Part shown: piece after piece, positions 43,359 through 53,716 of the stretch
Layout: the number at the start of each line of letters is the position of its first letter
Numbering within the stretch: the stretch's first letter is position 1
NCBI GenBank assembly: GCA_019096155.1
Contig: JAHCVI010000001.1
Coordinates: 2,046,001 to 2,110,000, forward strand
Direction: 5' to 3'
DNA: 64,000 bases
From: Staphylotrichum longicolle
Taxonomy: Eukaryota > Ascomycota > Sordariomycetes > Sordariales > Chaetomiaceae
Notes under the pieces: model-generated
Told to the model about the DNA's origin: nothing
Seen by the model: the letters and a program-made list of their open reading frames with translations, nothing else
The model's database searches: none
Translations under genes and position numbers: made by a program

Positions 43359-43997
43359 ATGGCCCCAGGCTGTCAGACCGAGGCAGTTCGAGGTAACTCG
43401 ACGGGAGGTAACCTCCTGCCTGTCAGTGTCAGGATCATGCTGCATCCGCCCAACCACCCGCAGTTCCCCGAACGGGAAGACAGGGCAACGTGGGATTTCT
43501 GGTGCACCCAAGGTCTCATCGTGAGGCCAAGCGGCCCCAACTGCATGTGGCGGACAAAACAGCCAGATGAGGGACAAGGCCGGGGTGGGCGAAATGCGGT
43601 CTGCCCACCGCAACAGCCCGGTTGCTCAGGTCTGTGAAACCCTCGAAGCTCCTTCCCGCGGGTCACAGTTGCCTGTGCCAGGGCGGTGCTTGCTCCATGC
43701 CCCAAGATTGCCTCTTCGGGAAGGAACGAGGCCCCCCATTCTCAACCCCCAACCCTCTCCCACGGACGTGTGCCCTGATCTCAATCTTTCCCCAGTAAAC
43801 TTACCACAAACAGTCATCAGGTGGTGTCCTCCATGGCAAACTTTAAAGGTCGACTCTTGATATCCCGATTGTAGCTGATTGGCCAAGATGACGCGCATCG
43901 GCTTAATGGGTCAATGGGGTCTAGACTGCCTGCGAAATGACAGGGTTGGGTGCGATCTTGAAGCAGCAGCACGCAAGTGGCGCGGGTCCAAACGGCG

Positions 43998-44022
43998 CTC
44001 ATTAAGCTCATTAAGCTCATTA
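43998..44022. repeat. CTCATTAAG tandem repeat
   Basis: Two complete copies and one partial (7 of 9 bases) copy of the 9-mer CTCATTAAG, in non-coding DNA. Confidence 0.8.
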
Positions 44023-44191
44023 GGCCCAAGGTCGTTGGTCCCTCGATTCGGCCCTGCTCCCGTCTGCCAAGCATCCAATATCGCTCTCGGGCATTTTCCT
44101 CGAAACGCTCATCGGTGGCGGCGAGGGCTCGCTGATAAGCCGGTACCAAACAGGAAGGTGCACGGCAGCCCCGAACACATGCCGTGGCACA

Positions 44192-44207
44192 CCCACGATA
44201 TGCCGTG
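44192..44207. promoter_or_regulatory. CACG-N6-CGTG 16-mer, copy 1
   Basis: CCCACGATATGCCGTG occurs here, about 1.05 kb upstream of the permease start, and again at 63458-63473, 280 bp upstream of the catalase start, in the same orientation relative to each gene. The core is an interrupted dyad, CACG...CGTG, as zinc-cluster or bHLH factors use. A 16-bp match between two places in 64 kb is near chance expectation. Confidence 0.2.
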
Positions 44208-45744
44208 ACGCGCCCGTTGAAACCAGCCCGAGACCAGTGGCAGTTGGCGTTCTCGCTTACCTGGTACCTCCCGTCCTGGGGAGGTATAAGGAGGCCAAGA
44301 CTCTCCCTGCCCCTCCAACGCATCTCTCCGCCACCGTTCCCTGATCATGAGCTGCTGGAAGGGGCAGCATGCCACCGATGTGGCTGATAGTGCATCAGAG
44401 ATGCCGCCATTGATAGGTGGAAGATGGTGCAGACAAGCTTCTGCCAAGACTGGCCAGACTCCCCAGTGGAGTTATCCGTTCAGGCCGCTAAAACGTCTTT
44501 CGCCTAGCTCGAGGAAGGTGTTTCCACAGTGTGTCCACCTGCTGGAAGCTATCATCAGCTCTCACGATTTCACCAGCTGAGACCAGCTCCTTCACCAGCC
44601 CAGTGCATCATGCCATGCTCTTTTATCTCACACTGTCGGGACGAGCTGAACGGCGGCCAGACACGACATCTCATGATCTCGCCGTGCGACCCTCCCCCAC
44701 GCTGCCCCGGAATCCAATCAGCGGGCTGACTTGGCAAATCTGCCGTCGGCACCCGTCGAGGAAGTTAGGCTTCCCTCCTTCTAGAAGGGTAGTCGCCAGT
44801 GGTCTGGACCTCGAGTGAGGACTTTGTCCATGCAGAAACCGAACTAAATTAGCACTGCAACCATCCCGATGACCTAGCCTGCTAGCTATCAAGCCTTATC
44901 CATGATCCCACGGAGCACTGCAGCCTCGCGTGTTTGTGGTCACAGGTCGAGCCTTGCCGTCGGCAACAGACAGGACTTTGTGCACAAGTTCCCTTGAATA
45001 GAAGTCAGCGTACACGTATGTGCACAGTAAGCATGGAGGAAGTGTGACTTTTCTCGCCCGCCCTCCCCCTCTCACCCCTCACGCGCGTCGCTGCATCGGG
45101 GCCTGCCAACCAGACTCAAGGCAAGCCACCCGGGGGGCAGAAGAACATGTGAGCAAAACGAACCAGTCAAGGCAGGTGGAGTAAGGCATCCAAAGGGAAT
45201 AAGCAACGCAACACGGCTGCCCCGAGCTGAGACAAGGCTTCGGAAAACTGGGAAGTCAAAGGTCGGACTTGCGTTACCTCGACGTTCTTACCGAGCCTCG
45301 GAACCTGGTCAAGGGGGCGAAAACGTCTTGCCTCAATTTCCTCTTCTTATTCTTGACATGTGTTTTGTCTCTAGCATCTAGGAGATGTTTCATTGAGTTT
45401 GCTAGACTTTCAAGATGGAGCTGGTCTTGTGGGGTTTCCATGCGCAGTTCAGCCAGGGACGGGCATTAGACTTTCTCGACCTCTCCTAACTGTTGTGCTT
45501 CTCATGAAGAGTCTGCCGTATGATAATCATTGATCATATGCACCAGAGTGTAGAACGTTGATCATCATGTCCCTTCAAACTTGAGGCAGCACGGCACAAG
45601 TTGAGGGAAAGAGACAGTCAACTTCTAGGGAGAGATCTCCATCTGGTTCTCAGGTCACAGAAATCAAAGTACCAGAGAAAAATGTGCCACATATGGATCC
45701 GTGTTGTTGTGTACGCAGACTAGACTCGACTCGACTACACCTGA

Positions 45745-48700
45745 TTACGCCCCAACCGATACTGCTCCCCTCCCCTCGACCTTTACAAACTGAAACTCAA
45801 ACCCTTCCACCGCCGGCGCCTCCATCCCTCCCACCATCCCGCGCTCATATATCGCCAACCAGACGGCATCAGCATTGACCGTCTCCAGGGCCTGTCTCAA
45901 CTCCCCATACCGCGGCAGTACATCCACCACCAGCCCCAGGATGTCATCAAACATCTCGTCTTCAATCCTCACATACCCCACAATCGCCGTCAACAACCCC
46001 ACCGCCGCCTCCCACACCTGCGCCGCCTGCGCAAACCGCCCCAACGACGCGCCACCCGCAGAACTCTGCACAACCCTCACCTCTCCTACCCCCTCCTCCC
46101 CATCCCTCACAGGGATCAGTATCCCCCCCTCATCTTCTCTATCCTTCCCCCTCAATGCTCCAACCACGCGCCCCCTCCTCCCCCCCACCTTCCCAGCAAC
46201 ACCACCGACCCCGGCCTCCCTCTTCACACTCCTCGCCCACCGCCCCAACGCCGCCTCCCCGCCCCCCCACCACTCGCTCTTGAACCGCGTGCTCAGAAAG
46301 TCCCCGGCGCCCTTACAAAGCCCCGCGAGCGCCTCGCACGCCGCGACGACGACGTAGGGCTCCGGATCGCGCAGCCGGCCCAGCACGACGGGCCAGACGG
46401 CATGGACGAGCGGCAGGAACGCGCCCTCGTCCGGCGCGAGGGCGGGCGTGACGGTGGCGATCAGCGCGAGCAGGGAGCGGCGGAGCGTCGGCGTCGGGGA
46501 GGTCAGGTAGTGCTGGGTCAGGGAGAGGACGCGGGTGAGGAGGGTGTAGGTCGGGGTCTTTGGTTTGTCGACGGGTTGTTGGGTGTCGTCGTCATCGGCG
46601 GCGGTGGGTTGGTCATCTGGTTCGGAGTCGTCTTCGGGGTTGGTGAGTTTGTCGAGGAGGGATTTGGCTTGGTCTTGTTTGGGGGGTGCCCAGGGGCGTT
46701 TGGGGTGGGGTTCGATGGGGATGGGTGGTTCGGCTTGTGAGCGGGCGGCGCGGTCGAGGCGGGTTTGGAGAGTTCCGAGGATGGACGGGATGCCGAGGGG
46801 TTGAGGCGGGGTCTTGCGGTGGTTGATGGGCTTGGAGTTGGCGTCTTCGAGGAGGAGCATGTCGGACTTGACGCCCTGCGTGACTACCTCTGAGAGGACG
46901 GAGAAGAGGGTCTCGACGAAGACGGGGTAGCCGTGGTAGTTGTCGAGGGCTGCGAAGACTGCTGCGACGACATCGTCTAGGAAGGGAATTAACCTCGGCC
47001 CGGTCAGCCGTATCACCATGGTGAGGACCTTGGTGGATGCCGGTGAGATGTCGAAGGTGTTGAGTCGCAGTGAGATGGAGTTGACCATGTAATCCGCGTT
47101 GTCAACGATGAGATCAGAAACACTCTCGTAGCCGCAGGAAGCAGCAATTATGTTTAATGTTGTGATGGCGTGTTTTCGGAGTTGTGGTAGTTGCGAGCCG
47201 AGAAATGTTGTGACGGGGTAGAGCACATCAATGAGCTCTGGGCGGAAGTCGATCTTTAATCGGGAGGCAGCAAACGCTGTCACCTCCAACGCGATAGCCT
47301 CCAACCGCCAGTCCGCTTCGATTGAGTCCGAATGGGCAGTCAAGACTGATGCCGAAAATTCGTAGAGCTCTCGGAAAGCGTCTTCCTGATCCCTCGACTC
47401 CCCGAGCGAGGATAGATCAAATAGGTCATCCATCTCCGAAGAGTGTGCGTATGTCGACTTCAGAAGCTCAAAAGCGAGCCAGAAGGAAGCGATCTGATCT
47501 ACGCCTTCGGAGTCTCGGACGTAACCCAACATGGAAGTTGCCAATTTGACTTGTTGGGTTGCAGAGCCAATGCTGGATATCAAAGAGCCGACTTCCGCTC
47601 TCGTTGTCTTCTGGCCCTCGGAATCGAGCAGGACGGGAGTGTAAGTTGCCAGCTCCATTCCCGGCTTTGCAAGATCGGTGCTTGCGGAAATATCCGCGCC
47701 AGTATCGTCCACGATTCTGGGCTGCTTTGAACCTTTCACAAGCGTGATAATACTGTCCCTCAGGGAATCCCCCAAAGCATCCTGAAGAGTCGATGAGTCC
47801 ATCTGCATTGCCGCCGCCAGCTTGCTGCCCCTGAGGATGCTCTTGATTGCCAGCTGCTTAACCCGATCATCGTTTGACTGCATGACTCGAGGCAGGCCGG
47901 TAATCCAGTTGTACAAGGCCGACTTGATGCTGTCTCCGAGCTCAGGGTACACGCCGGCAAGGTCTTGAAGATTAGTCTCTAGGTGTGATTTTGCGGCGTC
48001 ACTATCCTCCAACATCATGGAAGTCTCGACTAGAATTGACTGGCAGTCAACCAGCGAGGCGTGGCATTCATCAAGAAGGCTAACGCACAGTCTGTGAAGG
48101 GAAGACTGGACTTCTTCGGCGTCGTGTGTCCGCAACTTCAGAACTGCTGATAAAGCGAGCTTGACTTGGGAGGCAGTAGCCTTCAGCCAGGAATGTGTCA
48201 GCTCAGCCTGGGAGCCCGAGTTCTCGGGTTCGCGCGGAGCATCTGAATCTGTTCCACCTGAGCTCTCCAGCTTTTTGAGAATGCTCCGAACTTTGATGTC
48301 CCCCAGAACGTTGGTGAGGACCAATTTGAGCACCTCAAGGCAGTTGATAAGCACCCTTTTCGTGGTGTGGTTCGCCTGGGGTGGAGCAAGCACCTTTGTG
48401 AGCGCTGACACGGTGCCGGGCAAGAACTGTGCGAGGATTTTGTTATCCCGAATGGTGGTAAAGACTGCGCGCAAACCCTGCACGGCCTCGAGCTGGACCG
48501 AGGAAACTACACTCTCAGTAACACCGTCTAGCATAACTTCGACGCTGCGGAAGAGAGCCGATATTGTCTTGCCCTCGGATGCTGACGCCGCTGGTGGGAC
48601 GAGGTGGGACGGTTCCGCAATGCTAATCAAGGCAGCAAGGGTGCGGAAGCCCTCAATCATAGCCTCCTCGGGCATGGTCTGCTTCGGCTGGTTGGGGACG

Positions 48701-49144
48701 CCGCCGATGATCAAGGCCATGAATGCCAAGAGCTGCTGAAAGAGCTGCGGCGACGCCCTGGCCTTCCAGCCATGCTGAATGAGCTCTCTGAGCAAGCGTA
48801 TAATCACTTCAACCACCCGCATGGGATAGCGGTCGCGGTTTCGGAGGAGGTGCGAGAGCGGGAAGAAGACATAGTCGGCAAGCTTCTCGTCGAGGATAGA
48901 AGCATCTTTGCTTGCTTGAGTTGTCCAAAGGTTGATGAGAGACTCGAGAAGTCTGAGAACCTCTCTCGCATCAATGGGTTTGTCTCGCGGGGCAAGAGCG
49001 AACTGGCTGAGCGGGACACAAACCCGCTTCAGCTACAGTGAGGAATCCCAGTTTAGCAGTTGAACGAGCAAAGACCAAGTGCGGGCGACGACTCACCTCT
49101 TGGAAAAACTCAGTCCGCTGACTTAGAGGAGAGACTGTCGCCAT
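45745..49144 (-). CDS. tti1: Tti1, TELO2-interacting protein 1 (TTT complex)
   Basis: HEAT-repeat scaffold of the TTT complex (Tel2-Tti1-Tti2), which helps fold and assemble PIKK kinases such as TOR, ATM/Tel1 and ATR/Mec1. Two exons: 49144-49097 (MATVSPLSQRTEFFQE) and 49032-45745, with a 64-nt GTGAGT...TAG intron, give 1111 aa. The protein is helical throughout. The C-terminal block RIEDEMFDDILGLVVDVLP followed by VNADAVWLAIYERGM is typical of fungal Tti1. A Pro/Asp-rich disordered insert (~residues 720-770, TAADDDDTQQPVDKPK) is followed by a loop rich in Gly/Arg. The frame is intact over 3.3 kb. The gene is divergent from SYF2, 347 bp apart. Confidence 0.92.
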
Positions 49145-49491
49145 GATGCCAGCACGGGAACATCATGTGAGAAAACGACAGGCCAAAAAAATAAAGAGCA
49201 GCGGATGTGTTACCGTTTATCGGCAGGAGTCGAGGAGTCCTAAGCTTCCGCTCAAGGCTGCCCTGGTTGAGGTGGGTTGTAAGTGTATCGCGTACTCCGT
49301 ACCGGTAATGTAATATGGTAACAATGAGATGGAGAAATTCTTTCCAACTTTGGTTAGTGGCATAATGACGTTAGGCCGTCCCTGGAACTTCTGAAGACGA
49401 CCACTGCTTCGAACTTGTCAATCAACAACCCAACTTCAACCCCCACCAAACCCACCTTTTCCAACATTACCGTCGCGTTTGCAAAGCCAAA
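49145..49491. promoter_or_regulatory. divergent promoter, TTI1 / SYF2
   Basis: 347 bp separate the two start codons, so the core promoters and leaders share this short space. AT-rich stretches (ATGTAATATGGTAACAATGAG near 49308) lie in the middle. No defined site recognised. Confidence 0.6.
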
Positions 49492-50445
49492 ATGCCACCT
49501 TCCAAGAAGAGGAAGACGACACGCTCCGGGAAGGCCGAGGTTGTGCCAGAGGAACAAGTTGAGAGGGAGACAACGGCCCTAGAGGCGCCCACTGAGGAGC
49601 CAAGTGGTGAACAGTGTGCCGAAAAGGAACCATCACCACCGCCAACCACGGCTGATACATCGGCATCTTCCACGGAACCGGCTGCTCCCTCCGCTGCCAG
49701 CGCGCCCAAAGACCGTCTTGCCCGCTTCCGCGCCCTCCAGGCCCGCGCCAAGGCCTCATCCGACCAGAACCTCAAGGAAGCAACCAAAGAATCCCAACGA
49801 CTGGCTACCGATCCGACCCAGCTCACAGCACTTAACCGAAAACACGCGATCGCATCGCACAAGCTTCTCAAAGCTGACGTCGAGGAAGCCGGCGAGGATT
49901 TTGAACGCAAGCGGGCATGGGACTGGACGATAGAGGAGAGCGAGCGGTGGGACAAGCGGATGCGCAAGAAGGAGGCGCACCGCGACGACACGGCCTTCAA
50001 GGACTACGCCCGCGAGAGCGAGAAGGCATACAAGCGCCAGCTGCGCAACATGGGAAATCCCGACCTCGAACGCTACACGCGCGAGAAGATGGCCGCCATC
50101 GAGAAGGCGGCTGCCGCAGGCACGCTGGACATTGTCGAGACGGACGACGGGGAGATGATCGCGGTCGACAAGGATGGGACCTTTTTCAGCACGGCCGAAT
50201 CGACGTCGTTTGCGCAGCACAAGCCAGACAAGGCGGCGGTGGACCGGCTGGTGGCGGACCTGCGCAAGGCCGAGGAGGCGTCGCTCAAGAGGAGGAAAGA
50301 GCGGATGGCCAAGAATGGGGACGATGGAGGCGATGTCACGTACATCAACGAGAAGAACAAGCAGTTCAACCAGAAACTGGCGCGGTTCTACAACAAGTAT
50401 ACCGCCGAGATCCGGGAGAGTTTCGAGCGGGGCACCATGGTTTGA
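49492..50445 (+). CDS. syf2: SYF2, pre-mRNA splicing factor
   Basis: Component of the Prp19-associated (NTC) part of the spliceosome, nuclear. A single exon of 317 aa from ATG 49492 (MPPSKKRKTTRSGK, a basic likely nuclear-localisation start). The first ~75 residues are acidic and Pro/Ser-rich. The SYF2 domain starts at RLARFRALQARAKASSD and contains the hallmark AWDWTIEESERWDKRM, then YARESEKAYKRQLRNM and YINEKNKQFNQKLARFYNKY near the C terminus. A long central helix is interrupted by an acidic loop (DIVETDDGEMIAVDKDG) found in filamentous fungal members. The length is somewhat above the yeast protein (about 215 aa) and typical of filamentous fungi. Confidence 0.97.
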   Translation: MPPSKKRKTTRSGKAEVVPEEQVERETTALEAPTEEPSGEQCAEKEPSPPPTTADTSASSTEPAAPSAASAPKDRLARFRALQARAKASSDQNLKEATKESQRLATDPTQLTALNRKHAIASHKLLKADVEEAGEDFERKRAWDWTIEESERWDKRMRKKEAHRDDTAFKDYARESEKAYKRQLRNMGNPDLERYTREKMAAIEKAAAAGTLDIVETDDGEMIAVDKDGTFFSTAESTSFAQHKPDKAAVDRLVADLRKAEEASLKRRKERMAKNGDDGGDVTYINEKNKQFNQKLARFYNKYTAEIRESFERGTMV

Positions 50446-50576
50446 GTGGAGGGTCACATGCCGTTTATCATCGATATCAGCGAATGGAGTTTGGGTTGGG
50501 TATTTGATAATGTACAGTCTAGATCTCGTATGGAGGTGACACAGTGATAATACATTGATGAGCACACAACCCCCCC

Positions 50577-51522
50577 TTAGACCATGGACTTCCTCCACGC
50601 CCTAGTCGCCAGCTCCTCGAGTTGCGGCACCTCTATCGGCCCCTTGATACTCTCATCCGCCAACGCTTCCACCACAGCATCCGCCACCAAGTCCGCCTTG
50701 AGCGGCTTCGTCACCGCAGCACCCAGGAACCCACCGAGCACGCCCCCAGTCAGCCCGTTCACCACCGATCCCGCCGTCGCCATCGCCGCCACCCCCATCG
50801 TCACCCCCCTCGACTTATCGTACATAAACGGCGGCCTGAAGAACACCCCCTCATCTCGGGAAACTCCCTCGCCACGACCGCCTCGGCCTCCCTCTTGGTG
50901 GTGACATACCTCGAGGGCAACACGGGCGCCCCCGCGGCGGCCGAGACGTACCCAAACGCCTTGACCCCCTCCTTCGCCGCCTCCTTGGCCAGCAGGATGG
51001 CGCTGTCCCGGTTCATCATCTCGTACGTCAGCTGCGCCGGCGAGCTCGGCGGCTCGATGCCGGGCTCCCGGGCGCCCTGCTCGCGCACGCGCTCGAGCGG
51101 GTTGGGCGAGTGGGCGCCCGCGTGGGAGGGGCTGAAGGCCTTCTTCAGCCCCGAGATGGGCGACTCCCGCCCGGAGATGACGCCCTTGTAGTCGGCCTCG
51201 AGGAGGATCCCCAAGCTGTGCACGACGTAGTCGGCATTGTGGAGGAGCGGGGTCCATTGCGCTGGGCGGAAGATGTCGCCGCGCTCCCAGGAGACTTTGT
51301 GGGACCAAGAGGGGGGAGAAGGGGAGGAGGTGACGCTGGACCAGTGGGGGGTGCCGGAGCGGCTGGAGACTGTTAGATATTGAGTGCGTCTGGTTGGGGC
51401 GGTGGAATGTGAGCCTACCTGACTGATGTGACGTCCCAGTTGCGGGCAACGGCGGCTCGGCAAATTCGCGAGCCCAGGAAGCCGTTGCCGCCAAAGACAA
51501 CTATTCTTTTTGTTGCTGACAT
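50577..51522 (-). CDS. coq11: Coq11-like NAD(P)-binding protein with one-base frame break
   Basis: Atypical short-chain dehydrogenase of the NDUFA9/Coq11 (yeast YLR290C) type, mitochondrial, linked to coenzyme Q synthesis. The start is ATG 51520-51522; the Rossmann motif is FGGNGFLGSRICR. A 56-nt intron (51363-51418) joins DVTSV to SRSGTPHW. Then come ERGDIFRP, NADYVVHSLGILLE and FGYVSAAAG...YVTTKREAE, with the YxxxK pair. At 50846-50850 the minus strand has five G where six are needed: uncorrected, REFPEMRG runs into a false tail, while one more G continues as VFFRPPFMYDKSRG to the proper stop at 50577. With the base restored the protein is 296 aa. The rest of the gene is intact, so an assembly error is likelier than decay. 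Confidence 0.88.
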
Positions 51523-52006
51523 GGTGTCGTTGGGTGTGAAGTGAAGAGCTCAGTGTCGCATGTGAGCTGTCGGACTGGTGAACCAGGGTTCGAGACGTTC
51601 TTGATTCTAAACAAAAACGATGGTCATCAAACTGCCACCTTGTATTTATGAGTCTCAACGAGCTTAATGACGTCGAGCAAGCCCGAGCCGTCGGGAGCAG
51701 ATCGTATCGACGGAGTTGAATCTTCCCTCGGTTGCTCCCGCACGATCTTGGGACGGGAATCTGGAAGCTTGAATCGGGCACGAGCTGCATGCTTGCCGGG
51801 TGCTGTTACAGGGGTTGCACAGACCTGTTCGGCGGGCCCCAGGCGCCACCCACAGCGGGCCTGGAAACGAAGACGCTGCCCCGCAATCAAGGCTGACCCA
51901 CTAAAACTTCCGTCCTGCACCTCACAATTGCGACCGCGACCGCGACCTTGGTGTGTGCCCAAGTCCTCGGCGGTTCCAGCCAACCCTCACATCCCACGCC
52001 CTCACC
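51523..52006. promoter_or_regulatory. divergent promoter, COQ11 / YAF9
   Basis: 484 bp between divergent start codons. Includes the short repeat GCGACCGCGACCGCGACC near 51930-51950, which also opens mini-frames. No recognised factor site. Confidence 0.5.
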
Positions 52007-52885
52007 ATGGCGCCGCCGACAGGCAAGCGCGTAAAAGGCGTGCAAATATTCCGCCCCTTTGTCTACGGCACTACGGCCAAGCCATTCGACGAGAAGACCA
52101 ACCCGAAACCCCCTGGCGTCCCCGATGACCACACCCACTCCTGGACCGTCTTCGTCAAGGGCATCGACGATGTCGACATTACCTACTGGCTGCGCCGGGT
52201 GCAATTCAAACTGCACGAATCCATCCCAAACCACGTCCGCAGTGCGTCACTCCTCCTCCCACACCACACCACACCACCTCTTACCGAACCCCCCCTCGTC
52301 TAACTCCTCCTCGCAGTGATCGAAGGCGAAAAGGGCAAACCTTTCCTCCTCCACGAGACCGGCTGGGGCGAGTTCGAGATTGCCATCAAGCTTTACTACG
52401 TCCCCGAGTCCTCCGAGAAGCCGCAGACCCTCTACCACCACCTCCGCCTGCACCCCTACGGCCGGACCGAGGAGGAGAAGGAGACCATGCGCCTCAACGG
52501 GGAGCAGGTCATCTCGTGGGCGTACGAGGAGCAGATCTTCAACGAGCCCTACGAGCCGTTCTACGAGATCCTCACGTCGGGCGCCATGCCCGCTTCCTCG
52601 TCCGGCCCGAACCACAAATCGTCGGGCTCCAAGAGCGGGGGCAAGTCCAAGGAGAAGGACCAGTTCAAGCAAGTGCGGTCCGAGGGCGGGGTGCTCGAGC
52701 GGAGCGCCATGATCCCGCTGACGAACCGCCCCGGCCAGCCGTTCAGTCGGGAGACGGAGCAGGTGGAGATCAAGAAGCTGCAGGAGGCGCTGGTCAAGGT
52801 GGAGGAGTTGATGACCAAGACAAAAGAGGAGGTGGCGAGCAAGGAGAACAGGCTGAAGGAGCTCAAGGCAGAGGCGGGAAAGTGA
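52007..52885 (+). CDS. yaf9: Yaf9/GAS41, YEATS-domain protein
   Basis: Histone acyl-lysine reader shared by the SWR1 chromatin remodeler and the NuA4 acetyltransferase, nuclear. Two exons (52007-52241, 52317-52885; 75-nt GTGCGT...CAG intron) give 267 aa. The YEATS fold covers residues ~8-140: KGVQIFRPFVYGTTAKPF, HTHSWTVFVKG, KLHESIPNHVR, then after splicing MIEGEKGKPFLLHETGWGEF, with the aromatic HxxxW/GWGEF cage, and IKLYYVPES. A Ser/Gly/Lys-rich linker leads to the C-terminal coiled coil (ETEQVEIKKLQEALVKVEEL) used for complex assembly. Length is usual for the family. Confidence 0.97.
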
Positions 52886-53716
52886 TGTCCAGAGCTATAT
52901 CAAGGGTGCCGATAGAGATGGCGGGATTGGGCGGCGCATTGTAATTTTCTCATTGGCGATACCAGCCTGGGCCGGCAGGGAAGGCGTACGGGCGTTGTGG
53001 GAAAGCATTGGGTTAGGTATTATTGCGCAACAAATAAAACGGGTTCAACAGAGACATAGATGGTCCCGATAACCGCTGCGAGCAGAGCTGGCGTAACGGA
53101 AGCCAAAAGGAGCCGAGACCCAAGACACGACAAGTACGGCAAAGACGTTGAGAGAGATACACTCCTGAATTTGGTTCCTAGAGATGGGAGTTGTCCATGA
53201 AATTCCCGTCCATAGACCCGCTATCCCAGCAGGGACTTCCTTCGCCGAGCCAGTTCCATCTCCTCCTCGCACACACACCCGGCGGTTTTCCTCACACACT
53301 TAATCCCACAGTGGTATACACGTATTGTCGGCCACGCGCCGAACCAACCCAGGCCAAAACTCAAAAAAAAAAGACAAAGGAAATAATACAGCAGGTTAAA
53401 GGTTGTTGATCACAACCGGCGGCATGGCCCCTGGCATCCGGCACCCATTCCGCTTCCCACGCAAGCGGGCAACTGACCTCCTTTCCGTCTAAACCCGGAG
53501 GAGATTGTCAGCCCGCATCAACCCAATCTCAAAACTTTCCCTCCCAATACTTTTTTGTGTCGACCGCCCTACTCCAGACTCCCGCAACCAGCAAAGACAT
53601 TACTATGGTATGTCGGGCTGCATTAAACGCCAATGATGCCAGTCGGCCCCGCAAAGAAATCAAGAGGGTGACAAAGGAAACGATAAAGTAACAATAAAAA
53701 CACAATAATGGTCGAA
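52886..53716. other. convergent 3' intergenic region, YAF9 / MDM34
   Basis: 831 bp holding two converging 3' UTRs. An A9 run followed by GAC lies near 53365-53374. No gene seen. Confidence 0.5.

Larger units (their letters stand above)
43147..45744. other. intergenic, 2.6 kb upstream of the permease
   Basis: No protein gene is supported. It holds two GATA sites (43311-43358), a 9-bp triple repeat (43998-44022), a 16-mer shared with the catalase upstream region (44192-44207) and, at the right end, the TTI1 3' UTR. Confidence 0.5.
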
